A stretch of 64,000 bases of DNA from NCBI RefSeq assembly GCF_013376105.1, contig NZ_JAAMFM010000003.1, positions 62,001 to 126,000 of the forward strand, given 5' to 3'. A program made the translations under genes and the position numbers. The stretch's first letter is position 1. The number at the start of each line of letters is the position of its first letter. Below, in pieces: positions 52,430 through 60,436 of this stretch. The notes under the pieces were generated by a model that saw only the letters and a list, made by a program, of their open reading frames with translations, had not been told where the DNA came from and did no database searches. Source of the stretch: Arthrobacter wenxiniae (GTDB lineage: Bacteria; Actinomycetota; Actinomycetes; Actinomycetales; Micrococcaceae).

Positions 52430-53454
52430 GTCCGCTCCCCCGGCGCCGGTCCCGAAACTGCCACTTTGCCCGCAGAGTCCCGCAAAACAAAATTCGAGAT
52501 CCGCGGGGCGGCCGAACCCCCTGCTGCGCGGGCTGCGGCGATCATGTCCGGGGTAATGCGGGCCATGGACCCCGTGGGATAGTGGGCGGACACATGGCGC
52601 GCCTGCTCGACGCCACGCACCTCCGGGCCCAGGAAGCGCCGGGCCAGTTCGCCGAACTGGACGGCGTCGCCCGTGGACAGGAAGGTGTGCGCGGGGGGCT
52701 CGTCGGAAAGCCGTTCCAGGTCGTGGCCCACCAGCGCCTTGTAGACGTCCTTGGCAGTCTCCTCTGCGCTGGAGACGAGCGTCACGCCGTCGCCCATGAC
52801 GTAGGAGATCACGCCGGTGAGCAGCGGGTAGTGGGTGCAGCCCAGCACCAGGGTGTCCACGCGGGCATCGCGGAGCGGGGCCAGGTAGGCCTCCGCGGTG
52901 GAGAGCAGTTCCGGCCCGGTCGTGATCCCGGATTCCACAAAGCGCACAAAGTCGGGGCAGGCAACGGAGGTGATGCGCAGGTCCGGCGCGGCGGCAAAGG
53001 TGTCCTCGTAGGCGCGCGAGCCCACCGTGGCCACGGTGCCGATGACGCCCACATTGCCCGTCCGCGTCGCGGCCACGGCGCGACGGACCGCGGGCTGGAT
53101 GACCTCGATGACGGGAATGCCGTACCGGGCCGTGTAGCGTTCCCGGGCGTCCCGCAGCACGGCGGCGGAGGCGGAATTGCAGGCGATCACCAGCAGCTTC
53201 ACGCCGGCGTCCACCAGCTCGTCCATGACGCCCAGGGCGTTGGCGCGGACCTCGGCGATGGGCAGCGGGCCGTAGGGCCCGTTGGCGGTGTCCCCCACAT
53301 ACAGGATGGACTCGTTGGGCAGCTGGTCGATGACGGCACGCGCCACGGTCAGCCCGCCCACCCCCGAATCAAAAATGCCGATGGCGCGCTCCGCCATGGG
53401 GTGCGCGGCAACCGGCTGGGCAGTGGCTGGGGATCCCCCGGGCAGTGTGGTCAT
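52426..53454 (-). CDS. murI: Glutamate racemase
   Basis: Makes D-glutamate for peptidoglycan. 342 residues from ATG 53454, including a roughly 20-residue N-terminal tail before [17 protein letters not shown]. Catalytic pair: [14 protein letters not shown] and [11 protein letters not shown] cysteines; [13 protein letters not shown] and [11 protein letters not shown] also typical. The C-terminal 70 residues extend past the usual end. TATCCT lies 9 bases upstream of the ATG; an internal start at [10 protein letters not shown] is possible. The stop overlaps the MBL start. Confidence 0.93.
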   Translation of the reverse strand: MTTLPGGSPATAQPVAAHPMAERAIGIFDSGVGGLTVARAVIDQLPNESILYVGDTANGPYGPLPIAEVRANALGVMDELVDAGVKLLVIACNSASAAVLRDARERYTARYGIPVIEVIQPAVRRAVAATRTGNVGVIGTVATVGSRAYEDTFAAAPDLRITSVACPDFVRFVESGITTGPELLSTAEAYLAPLRDARVDTLVLGCTHYPLLTGVISYVMGDGVTLVSSAEETAKDVYKALVGHDLERLSDEPPAHTFLSTGDAVQFGELARRFLGPEVRGVEQARHVSAHYPTGSMARITPDMIAAARAAGGSAAPRISNFVLRDSAGKVAVSGPAPGERT

Positions 53455-53537
53455 GATCGTTTTAGGATAGATGCCAAACAGGAACGCCGGGTACATTTGG
53501 CCGCGTCTGTTTTGTCACAGGAGCCCAAGCCCGGCCC

Positions 53538-54104
53538 CTAACTGCTGCTCTTGAGCCCGGCCAGCATGGCCTGGACCAGGCTTTCCTGCAACCAGGAAAC
53601 AAAGTTGTAGACGAGCGACAAGTAGCTTTCGACGTCGTCCGCCTCGCCCCAGTCCTGCACCTGGTGCACCCGCTCGGCGTCGCCCTCGTCCCGGATTTCC
53701 AGCCGCTGCGCGAGGACCAGCCGGACGTCGTTGAGCGCGCGCGACCACAGCCCGGCCGCCTCGGCGTCCAGGACCAGCTTATCCTTGTCCAGGTCCAACG
53801 TGGCCGCCCGCAGGGCGCCAATCTTCGATTCCCGCAGCGAGCGCTCGGTGAGCTGGCGGAACTCAAGGGAGGCGTCGGCGTCGCCCATCACGGCGTCCGG
53901 CAGCAGGCGCAGGAGGGCGGGGTCGGTGGGGACGGCGACGTCCATGTCCAGGCCGATCAGCGCCGCGAGGGGGTCCTCGTGGGCGGGCCGGGACGGTTCG
54001 AGGATGGTGATGATGTCGTCGAAGAGCTTGCGCAGGAGGTCCCGTTCGGCCGGTTCGAGGAAGCCGGTGATGCCGCGGCGGCCCGGATTGAAGGCCTTAG
54101 CCAC
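53538..54104 (-). CDS. DUF2017 family protein
   Basis: 188 residues from GTG 54104 (VAKAFNPGRRGITGFLEPAE). Helical; LLRKLFDDIITILEPS, DPALLRLLPDAVMGDADAS, EFRQLTERSLRESKIGAL and DDVESYLSLVYNFVSWLQESLV. The family is found almost always next to clpS in actinobacteria and has no known activity; a link to Clp proteolysis is suggested only by this association. Its start overlaps the clpS end by 8 bases. Confidence 0.88.
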   Translation of the reverse strand: MAKAFNPGRRGITGFLEPAERDLLRKLFDDIITILEPSRPAHEDPLAALIGLDMDVAVPTDPALLRLLPDAVMGDADASLEFRQLTERSLRESKIGALRAATLDLDKDKLVLDAEAAGLWSRALNDVRLVLAQRLEIRDEGDAERVHQVQDWGEADDVESYLSLVYNFVSWLQESLVQAMLAGLKSSS

Positions 54105-54402
54105 GTCCGCCGCCCTTCTGGACCGTGGCCCACAGGCCGAATCCGTGCATTGCCACAGCGTGGGCCTCCATCTTTTCCTTGGCACCGTGCGCCACGGCCG
54201 ACTTTCCCTCCGTGTGCACCTGCATCATCAATTCAGCGGCCTTCGCCTCGGAATAACCAAAATAGCTTTGGAATACGTAGCTGACATAACTCATCAAATT
54301 AACCGGATCGTTCCAGATAATCAGCTCCCAGGGGATGTCGGGGGAAGAGAGTTCGTGCGTGGATTGGTCCCGATCCGTTTCCGGGGCTGTGCTGACACTC
54401 AT
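54097..54402 (-). CDS. clpS: ATP-dependent Clp protease adaptor ClpS
   Basis: N-degron adaptor delivering substrates to ClpC/ClpA. 101 residues: flexible N-terminus with Ser/Thr/Glu, then PWELIIWNDPVNLMSYVSYVF (binding pocket strand), FGYSEAKAAELMMQVHTEGKSAV and KEKMEAHAVAMHGFGLWA. Start ATG 54402 is 6 bases behind TAGAAT, no Shine-Dalgarno. Divergent from pncB across a 37-base gap. Confidence 0.95.
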   Translation of the reverse strand: MSVSTAPETDRDQSTHELSSPDIPWELIIWNDPVNLMSYVSYVFQSYFGYSEAKAAELMMQVHTEGKSAVAHGAKEKMEAHAVAMHGFGLWATVQKGGGRG

Positions 54403-54408
54403 GTGTCC

Positions 54409-54414
54409 ATTCTA
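54409..54414 (-). promoter_or_regulatory. -10 element TAGAAT, leaderless clpS promoter
   Basis: TAGAAT, 6 bases (GGACAC), ATG 54402. Only 12 bases separate it from the pncB -10 facing the other way, so each promoter's -35 zone overlaps the other's -10/start. Confidence 0.6.
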
Positions 54415-54426
54415 GTGTTGCCCCAC

Positions 54427-54432
54427 TAAAGT
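54427..54432 (+). promoter_or_regulatory. -10 element TAAAGT, pncB promoter
   Basis: TAAAGT, 7 bases (GAATTCC), GTG 54440. It is part of the palindrome CACTAAAGTG (54424-54433). Its presence favours GTG 54440 over the upstream in-frame GTG 54431, which lies within the hexamer. Confidence 0.5.
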
Positions 54433-54439
54433 GAATTCC

Positions 54440-55783
54440 GTGACTACTGAACCCGGTTGGGGACACCCCAGCACCTCCCTGTTCACGGACCACTACGAGC
54501 TCACCATGCTCCAGGCGGCCCTGCACTCGGGGTCCGCGCACCGCCGCAGCGTGTTCGAGGCGTTCGCGCGCAGGCTCCCCGACGGCCGCCGGTACGGGGT
54601 TGTGGCCGGCACGGGGCGGCTGCTGGAGGGGATTGCGGAGTTCCGCTTTGGCACCCGGGAGCTGGACTTCCTGGCCGCCCGGAAGGTGGTAAATGACGAA
54701 ACGCTGGCGTGGCTGGCCGATTTCGCATTCTCCGGCAACATTTACGGTTACGCAGAGGGCGAACTGTATTTCCCAAATTCGCCCATCCTGAGCGTTGAAT
54801 CCACCTTTGCCGAGGCCTGCATGCTCGAGACATACCTGCTCTCGGTGCTCAACCACGATTCCGCCATCGCCTCCGCCGCCTCCCGCATGATCACCGCTGC
54901 CGGCTCCCGCCCCTGCATCGAAATGGGGTCGCGCCGCACGCAGGAGGAATCCGCCGTGGCCGCCTCCCGCGCCGCCGTGATCGCCGGCTTCCACAGCACC
55001 TCCAACCTCGAATGCGGGCTGCGGTACGGCGTGCTGACCCAGGGCACGGCCGCACACTCCTTCACGCTGCTGCACGATTCCGAGGAGGAGGCCTTCCGCG
55101 CGCAGCTCGAGTCGATGGGCGCCGGGACCACCCTCCTCGTCGACACGTACGACGTCGAGGCCGCCGTCCGCAAGGCCGTGGCCCTGGCGGGGCCCGCCCT
55201 GGGCGGCGTGCGGCTGGACTCCGGGGACCTCCTCGCCCAGGCGCACGACGTCCGGGCCCTGCTGGACTCGCTGGGGAACGTCAACACGCGCATCACCGTC
55301 ACCTCCGACCTCGACGAGTTTGCCATTGCCGCCCTGGCCGCGGCCCCCGTGGATTCCTACGGCGTGGGCACGTCGCTGGTCACCGGCGCCGGGGCGCCCA
55401 CCGCCTCCATGGTCTACAAGCTGGTCTCCCGTGCAGGGAATGACGGCGACTTTGTCTCGGTGGCCAAGGCAGCCAAAAACAAGGCGAGCGTGGGCGGCAA
55501 GAAGTTCGCCCTGCGCCGCCTCAACGAGCGCGGCCTGGCCACCGCCGAGCTGGTCGGCATCGGCGAGCTGCCCGAGAACGACGGCAACGACCGCCCGCTG
55601 ATCCACGAGTTCATGCACGACGGCGTGCTGGCGCCTGGATGGACCGGGGCGGAAGGCGTGCGCCGTGCCGCCGAACGCCACGCCGCGTCCATGGCGGAAC
55701 TGCCCGGCGCGGCGCGCCGGCTGCAGCGCGGCGAGCCCGTCATCCCCACCGAATACATCCAGCCCTCAACCGTACGGAACTAA
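54440..55783 (+). CDS. pncB: Nicotinate phosphoribosyltransferase
   Basis: NAD salvage enzyme making nicotinate mononucleotide, 447 residues. SLFTDHYELTMLQAAL, EAFARRLPDGRRYGVVAG, SGNIYGYAEGELYFPNSPIL, ETYLLSVLNHDSAIAS, EMGSRRTQEESAVAA, GTAAHSFTLL and GGVRLDSGDLLAQ, as in PncB. Eleven bases before pncA. GTG start as argued from its -10 element. Confidence 0.95.
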   Translation: MTTEPGWGHPSTSLFTDHYELTMLQAALHSGSAHRRSVFEAFARRLPDGRRYGVVAGTGRLLEGIAEFRFGTRELDFLAARKVVNDETLAWLADFAFSGNIYGYAEGELYFPNSPILSVESTFAEACMLETYLLSVLNHDSAIASAASRMITAAGSRPCIEMGSRRTQEESAVAASRAAVIAGFHSTSNLECGLRYGVLTQGTAAHSFTLLHDSEEEAFRAQLESMGAGTTLLVDTYDVEAAVRKAVALAGPALGGVRLDSGDLLAQAHDVRALLDSLGNVNTRITVTSDLDEFAIAALAAAPVDSYGVGTSLVTGAGAPTASMVYKLVSRAGNDGDFVSVAKAAKNKASVGGKKFALRRLNERGLATAELVGIGELPENDGNDRPLIHEFMHDGVLAPGWTGAEGVRRAAERHAASMAELPGAARRLQRGEPVIPTEYIQPSTVRN

Positions 55784-55794
55784 AGGAGCAACGC

Positions 55795-56415
55795 ATGGCC
55801 AAGGCACTCATCATTGTGGACGTGCAGAACGATTTCTGCGAAGGCGGCCCGCTGGCCGTGGAGGGTGGAGCCGACCTCGCCGCGGAGATCAGCGAGCTCA
55901 TTGCAGAGGCACCCGGCTTTGACTTCATCGTGGCCACCCAGGACTGGCACATCGACCCGGGCAGCCACTTCTCCGACACGCCGGACTTCCGCACCAGCTG
56001 GCCCGTGCACTGCGTGGCCGGTTCGAAGGGCGCCGCCCTCCACCGCAACCTCGACACGGACGACATTGACGCGTACTTCCGCAAGGGCAGGTACGACGCC
56101 GCCTACTCCGGCTTCGACGGACTGCTGGCCCCGGAGGACGAGGTCTTGGTCGGTGAACGCGAGGCCTACGAAGAGGCCGACCCGGACGACGCCGAGGCCG
56201 CCGTCAGCCTGGACGACTGGCTGCGCGAGAACGACGTGGACGACGTGGTGGTGGTGGGCATCGCCACCGACTTCTGCGTCCGCGCCACCGCGCTCGACGC
56301 CGTCAACGCCGGCTACGACACCACGGTGCTGCGGGATTACGTGGCCGGCGTGGATGACGGCGCCAGCGAAGAGGCCCTGGAGGAACTCGTGGACGCGGGC
56401 GTGGAGGTCAAGTAG
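55795..56415 (+). CDS. pncA: Nicotinamidase
   Basis: Deamidates nicotinamide to nicotinate, feeding PncB. 206 residues, isochorismatase fold. Catalytic triad Asp9 (IIVDVQNDFCEGG), Lys97 (YFRKGRY) and Cys161 (GIATDFCVRATALDA); metal ligands in QDWHIDPGSHF (Asp50, His52, His58). The segment after VGEREAYEEADPDDAEAA is an acidic insert compared with short PncA forms. ATG 55795 has AAAGGAG 6 bases upstream. A five-copy repeat starts 5 bases after the stop. Confidence 0.95.
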   Translation: MAKALIIVDVQNDFCEGGPLAVEGGADLAAEISELIAEAPGFDFIVATQDWHIDPGSHFSDTPDFRTSWPVHCVAGSKGAALHRNLDTDDIDAYFRKGRYDAAYSGFDGLLAPEDEVLVGEREAYEEADPDDAEAAVSLDDWLRENDVDDVVVVGIATDFCVRATALDAVNAGYDTTVLRDYVAGVDDGASEEALEELVDAGVEVK

Positions 56416-56419
56416 CAGC

Positions 56420-56614
56420 CGGCGGTCGAGCAGCGAGCCCCACGAGCGCGTCGAGACCCGGCGGTCGAGCAGCGAGCCCCGCGAGCGCGTCGAGACCCGG
56501 CGGTCGAGCAGCGAGCCCTGCGAGCGCGTCGAGACCCGGCGGTCGAGCAGCGAGCCCCGCGAGCGCGTCGAGACCCGGCGGTCGAGCAGCGAGCCCCGCG
56601 AGCGCGTCGAGACC
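56420..56614 (-). repeat. Five-copy 39-bp repeat array behind pncA
   Basis: Exact period 39, units beginning at 56420, 56459, 56498, 56537 and 56576. In the leftward reading each starts GGTCTCGACGCGCTCGC. Units differ at one or two bases. Same family as 6921-6960 and 57048-57132. No unique spacers, so not a CRISPR. Confidence 0.92.
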
Positions 56615-56732
56615 CGTATTGCGTCGCATCCCACGGCTCCCCTGCCCTTCGGCAGCATGGCAATTGGGGACCGTTATCCACAATTCCGATATTGGCCCCG
56701 AAGATGCGCCGTCCGGCCACGACAATGTGAAC

Positions 56733-57026
56733 ATGCCACATGTCTATATCTTGAAATGTAATGACGGTTCCTATTACGTCGGAAGTACATGGAACTTGGA
56801 ACGCCGGCTTTTACAGCACAACGCCGGCGAGGGGGCGGCGTACACGCGGCGCCGGAGGCCTGTTGCCCTTGTCTGGGCACAGGAACATGACCGGGTCGAC
56901 TCGGCTTTCGCGGTGGAAAAGCAAATACAAGGCTGGAGCCGGGCCAAGAGAGAGGCCCTCATTGAGGGACGGTTGAAGGATCTGCCGGTCCTATCCGAGG
57001 CAAGGTCTCGGCAGATGGGGCCATGA
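56733..57026 (+). CDS. GIY-YIG nuclease-domain protein (UPF0213/SLX1-like)
   Basis: 97 residues, a single GIY-YIG domain: MPHVYILKCNDGSYYVGST (GIY...YIG core as VYI...YVG), then the Arg of NLERRLLQHNAGEGAAYT, and AVEKQIQGWSRAKREALI with the metal-site Glu. The ATG at 56733 is 6 bases behind GACAAT. The gene stands alone between two arrays of the same 39-40-bp repeat in opposite orientations. Family members are small stand-alone nucleases of unclear role. Confidence 0.87.
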   Translation: MPHVYILKCNDGSYYVGSTWNLERRLLQHNAGEGAAYTRRRRPVALVWAQEHDRVDSAFAVEKQIQGWSRAKREALIEGRLKDLPVLSEARSRQMGP

Positions 57027-57047
57027 CCACTTCAGCGTGAATGACAT

Positions 57048-57132
57048 GGTCTCGACGCGCTCGCAGAGCCCGCTGCTCGACCACCGGACCCAGGTCTCGA
57101 CGCGCTCGCAGAGCCCGCTGCTCGACCACCGG
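57048..57132 (+). repeat. Two-copy 40-bp repeat behind the GIY-YIG gene
   Basis: Units 57048-57087 and 57093-57132, each starting GGTCTCGACGCGCTCGCAG and ending GCTGCTCGACCACCGG, with a 5-base link. Opposite orientation to the 56420 array. Between the GIY-YIG stop and the convergent helicase stop. Confidence 0.92.
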
Positions 57133-57158
57133 AGCCAGGCCCGACCAGCGGGGCCGGG

Positions 57159-58928
57159 CTATTTGCGGCCGAGGAACCAGTCCTGGAGCTTCTTCAGGCG
57201 CTGCTGCAGCTGGGGCTCGTTGGCCTGGGCGACGGCGGGGCCGCCGCAGATGCGCCGCAGCTCGCTGTGCACCATGCCGTGCGGCATGCCGGAGCGGGCG
57301 CTCCAGGCTGAAACGTTCTTGGCCAGCTCGTGGCGCAGGTCCATCAGCATGCGGTGGTCCACCGCGGCGGGAGCCTCAGGTTCCGGGGCCGCGGAGGCCC
57401 TGCCCCGGCGGCGGGTCTGCTGGTCCTCCTGGCGCTGGCGCAGCAGCACGCCCACCTGTTCGGCGTCGAGCAGGCCCGGAATGCCGAGGAAGTCCAGCTC
57501 GTCGTCGGAACCGATTTCACCGCCGGTGCCGAATTCGCCGCCGTCGAACAACACCTTGTCGAAGGAGGCCTGGGACTCCAGCGCCTCAAACTTGAACTTC
57601 TCCAAGGTGTCGGAGGCCTTTTCCTCGCGGTTGGCCTCCTCCATTTCGGAATCCTCGATGAAACCGTCCGGGTCCTTGTCCGGGCGGTCCAGGGCGTGGT
57701 CGCGCTCCAGCTCAAGCTGGTTGGCCAACTCCATGAGGTTGGGCACGGACGGCAGGAAGATCGACGCCGTCTCCCCCCGCTTCCGGGCGCGCACAAAGCG
57801 GCCCACTGCCTGGGCAAAAAACAGCGGCGTGGCCGTGGAGGTTGCATACACCCCCACGGCCAGGCGCGGCACGTCCACGCCCTCGGAAACCATGCGGACG
57901 GCCACCATCCAGCGCTTTTCGCCGGCGGAAAACGAATCGATCTTGTCGGAGGCCTTGGCGTCGTCGGAAAGGATCACGGTGGGCGACTCCCCCGTGATCT
58001 TCTTCAGCTGGCCGGCGTAGGCCCTCGCGTCCTCGTGGTCGGTGGCAATGACCAGGCCGCCGGCGTCGGGCACGGCGCGGCGCACCTCGGCGAGGCGCTT
58101 GTCCGCCGCCGCGAGGACGGCGGGAATCCACTCGCCGGCCGGGTTCAGGGCCGTGCGCCAGGCCTGCGAGGTGATGTCCTTGGTGACCGGCGCGCCCAGG
58201 GTGGCAGCCATCTCCTCGCCGGCACTCGTGCGCCAACGCATCTGCCCGGAGTAGGCCATGAACATGACGGGGCGGACCACGTGGTCCTTCAGGGCCTCGC
58301 CGTACCCGTAGCTGTAGTCGGCCCTGGAGCGGCGGATGCCGTCGCGGTCCTCCGTATATTCCACGAACGGGATCGCCGCGGTGTCGGAGCGGAACGGCGT
58401 GCCGGTCAGGGCCAGGCGGCGGGCGGCAGGGTCGAACGCTTCGCGGATGCCGTCCCCCCAGGACAGCGCGTCGCCGCCGTGGTGGATCTCATCCATGATG
58501 ACCAGGGTGCGGGCGGCCTCGGTCTTGGCGCGGTGCAGCATGGGCTTGCTGGCGACCTGCGCATACGTGACGGCGACGCCGATGAAGCCCCTCCCGTGGC
58601 GGCCGTCGGCATTCTTGAAGTTGGGGTCGATGGAGATGCCCACCCGCGCCGCCGCGTCCGCCCACTGGCGCTTGAGGTGGTCGGTGGGCGTGACGATCGT
58701 GACCCGGTTGATGGTGCCGCGCGCAATCAGCTCGGTGGCGATGTGCAGGGCAAAGGTGGTCTTTCCGGCGCCGGGCGTGGCCACGGCCAAAAAGTCCCGC
58801 GGGGCCTCGGCGAAGTACTTCTCCATCGCCTCGGACTGCCAGGCGCGCAGCTTCTGCGCCGTTCCCCAGGCCGCCCGTTCCGGGTAGGCGGGAGGCAGCG
58901 ACGGGCCACCAAACAATGTTTCCGTCAC
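57159..58928 (-). CDS. Superfamily 2 DEAD/DEAH-box helicase
   Basis: 589 residues. Motif I VATPGAGKTTFALHIA (about 48-63), Ia IVTPTDHLKRQW, II VIMDEIHHGGD, III ALTGTPFRS, V/VI MVSEGVDVPRLAVGVYAT and QAVGRFVRARKRGE: a type III-restriction/RAD3-like SF2 core. C-terminal third (SDDELDFLGIPGLLDAEQV ... WSARSGMPHGMVHSEL) resembles a DNA-binding helical tail and carries no nuclease motif. GTG 58928, no clear Shine-Dalgarno. Function probably DNA repair. Confidence 0.9.
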   Translation of the reverse strand: MTETLFGGPSLPPAYPERAAWGTAQKLRAWQSEAMEKYFAEAPRDFLAVATPGAGKTTFALHIATELIARGTINRVTIVTPTDHLKRQWADAAARVGISIDPNFKNADGRHGRGFIGVAVTYAQVASKPMLHRAKTEAARTLVIMDEIHHGGDALSWGDGIREAFDPAARRLALTGTPFRSDTAAIPFVEYTEDRDGIRRSRADYSYGYGEALKDHVVRPVMFMAYSGQMRWRTSAGEEMAATLGAPVTKDITSQAWRTALNPAGEWIPAVLAAADKRLAEVRRAVPDAGGLVIATDHEDARAYAGQLKKITGESPTVILSDDAKASDKIDSFSAGEKRWMVAVRMVSEGVDVPRLAVGVYATSTATPLFFAQAVGRFVRARKRGETASIFLPSVPNLMELANQLELERDHALDRPDKDPDGFIEDSEMEEANREEKASDTLEKFKFEALESQASFDKVLFDGGEFGTGGEIGSDDELDFLGIPGLLDAEQVGVLLRQRQEDQQTRRRGRASAAPEPEAPAAVDHRMLMDLRHELAKNVSAWSARSGMPHGMVHSELRRICGGPAVAQANEPQLQQRLKKLQDWFLGRK

Positions 58929-59030
58929 GAATTCCCCGCCATCAAATCACTTCTTCCCTGGGCGTTTCCTGCTTCCGGGCACGCCAATTCAAGGCACGGA
59001 ACCGCACCCTTGAAACTGCTGTTGCTGCTG

Positions 59031-59354
59031 TTACTTCTTGGGATTCTTCGGGCCCTTGCCCTTGCCGCCTGAGGGGTTCAGGCCCTCGTAGATGGCCTTG
59101 CATTCAGGGCAGACAGGGAACTTGTGGGGGTCACGGCCCGGCGTCCAGACCTTGCCGCACAGCGCCACCACGGGATCGCCGGTCATGGCCGATTCCATGA
59201 TCTTTTCCTTGCGCACATAGTGCGCGAACCGTTCGCTGTCGCCCGGTTCCACCTCCTGGCGCAGTTCCTCGCGTTCAATGACTGCCGTGGACCCGCCGGT
59301 GTGGCCGGGGCCGTGCGTGGGATCGTTTTCGAAGGGATCTGGTGGCAAGCTCAT
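59031..59354 (-). CDS. DUF3039 family protein
   Basis: 107 residues. Acidic N-terminus (SLPPDPFENDPTHGPGH), ERFAHYVRKEKIMESAM, VVALCGKVWTPGRDPHKFPVCPECKAIYEGL with four cysteines or near-cysteines forming a likely zinc site, and a basic Lys/Gly tail. Widespread in actinobacteria, function unknown. ATG 59354 is 7 bases behind TAGAAT. Confidence 0.88.
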   Translation of the reverse strand: MSLPPDPFENDPTHGPGHTGGSTAVIEREELRQEVEPGDSERFAHYVRKEKIMESAMTGDPVVALCGKVWTPGRDPHKFPVCPECKAIYEGLNPSGGKGKGPKNPKK

Positions 59355-59361
59355 GCAAATC

Positions 59362-59367
59362 ATTCTA
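59362..59367 (-). promoter_or_regulatory. -10 element TAGAAT before the DUF3039 gene
   Basis: TAGAAT, 7 bases (GATTTGC), ATG 59354. Leaderless geometry. Confidence 0.5.
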
Positions 59368-59405
59368 GCGTCTCCGCCCGCCCGACTCACCCGGGCCCGC
59401 GCGAA

Positions 59406-59458
59406 GAACGACGGCGGTGGGAGCGGTTAATCCCGCACCCCACCCACCGCCGTCGTTC
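59406..59458 (-). terminator. Strong hairpin terminator behind nagB
   Basis: Sixteen-base perfect arms, 59406-59421 and 59443-59458, around a 21-base loop that itself holds a small GCGG/CCGC stem. It lies 28 bases beyond the nagB stop and before the next co-directional gene. No long T-run. Confidence 0.8.
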
Positions 59459-59486
59459 CCCAGCGCACACGGGTTGGCCTTTCCGG

Positions 59487-60269
59487 CTACAGCCCCTGCC
59501 AGGCTGGCTTGTTGGCATAGGCATGGCGGTAGGACGCGGCGCCGGTCAGCTTGGCCGCGGCCGCCTCATCGATGAGGATCGTGGCATGCGGGTGGAACTG
59601 CAGCACGGAGGCCGGGCAGGACGCCGAAACCGGGCCCTCCACGAAATCGCGGACGGCCTGTGCCTTGCCGGCGCCGTAGGCCACCAGGACCACGTGCCGG
59701 GCGTCCATGATGGTGCCCAGTCCCTGGGTGACGACGTGGTGCGGGACCTGGTCGATGTTGTCGAAGAACCGCGCGTTGTCCTGGCGTGTCTGGTCCGCGA
59801 GCGTCTTGATGCGCGTGCGCGAGGCCAGCGAGGAACCCGGCTCGTTGAAGCCGATGTGCCCGTTGGTGCCCACGCCCAGGATCTGCAGGTCCACGCCGCC
59901 GGCGGCCTTGATGGCCTCCTCGTAGGCGAGGCAGGCCGCGGCGATGTCGGTGGCGGTGCCGTCCGGGCCGTGCACATTCTCCGGCGCAACATCCACGCGG
60001 TTGGTGAACTCACGGCGGATGACCTCGCGGTAGGACTCGGGGTGGCCGGCGGGCAGGCCCACATACTCGTCGAGGGCAAAGCCGTGCACCTGGGTGAAGC
60101 TCAGGCCGGATTCGTCGTGGCGGCGCGCGAGCTCGTCGTAGATGGGCAGCGGGGAGGAACCCGTGGCCAGGCCCAGGACGGCCCGGGGCAAGTTGTGGAC
60201 CAGGTCCTCGATGGTGTCGGCGGCCAGCGCCCCGATTTCCTTGCTGCTGGGGAGGATGATGACCTCCAT
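59487..60269 (-). CDS. nagB: Glucosamine-6-phosphate deaminase
   Basis: Converts glucosamine-6-phosphate to fructose-6-phosphate and ammonia, amino-sugar catabolism. 260 residues. LGLATGSSPLPIYDEL, VHGFALDEYVGLP (catalytic Asp), ESYREVIRREFTNRV, GVGTNGHIGFNEPGSS (catalytic His) and ALV-type C-terminus. AAAGGA lies 9 bases before ATG 60269. No nagA or nagK nearby. Confidence 0.95.
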   Translation of the reverse strand: MEVIILPSSKEIGALAADTIEDLVHNLPRAVLGLATGSSPLPIYDELARRHDESGLSFTQVHGFALDEYVGLPAGHPESYREVIRREFTNRVDVAPENVHGPDGTATDIAAACLAYEEAIKAAGGVDLQILGVGTNGHIGFNEPGSSLASRTRIKTLADQTRQDNARFFDNIDQVPHHVVTQGLGTIMDARHVVLVAYGAGKAQAVRDFVEGPVSASCPASVLQFHPHATILIDEAAAAKLTGAASYRHAYANKPAWQGL

Positions 60270-60436
60270 GAAACACGATCCTTTCACGGCACGGGGAGTG
60301 CCGGCGCTGCGGGTGTAATGGCGGGGATGCGCCCTTGCCCTGCAGGAACGCCCTGCCGGCGCCACCGCGGCTGCGGAGGGCGGACAGGGCGCTGTTGCCG
60401 GACAAGAAGGTACGCTGCAACCAACCTTAGCGAGTG

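Noticed and set aside
56420-57132. Repeat arrays considered as a CRISPR
   Set aside because: Units are contiguous or joined by 5 bases, with no unique spacers, no cas genes, and both orientations flank a normal gene.
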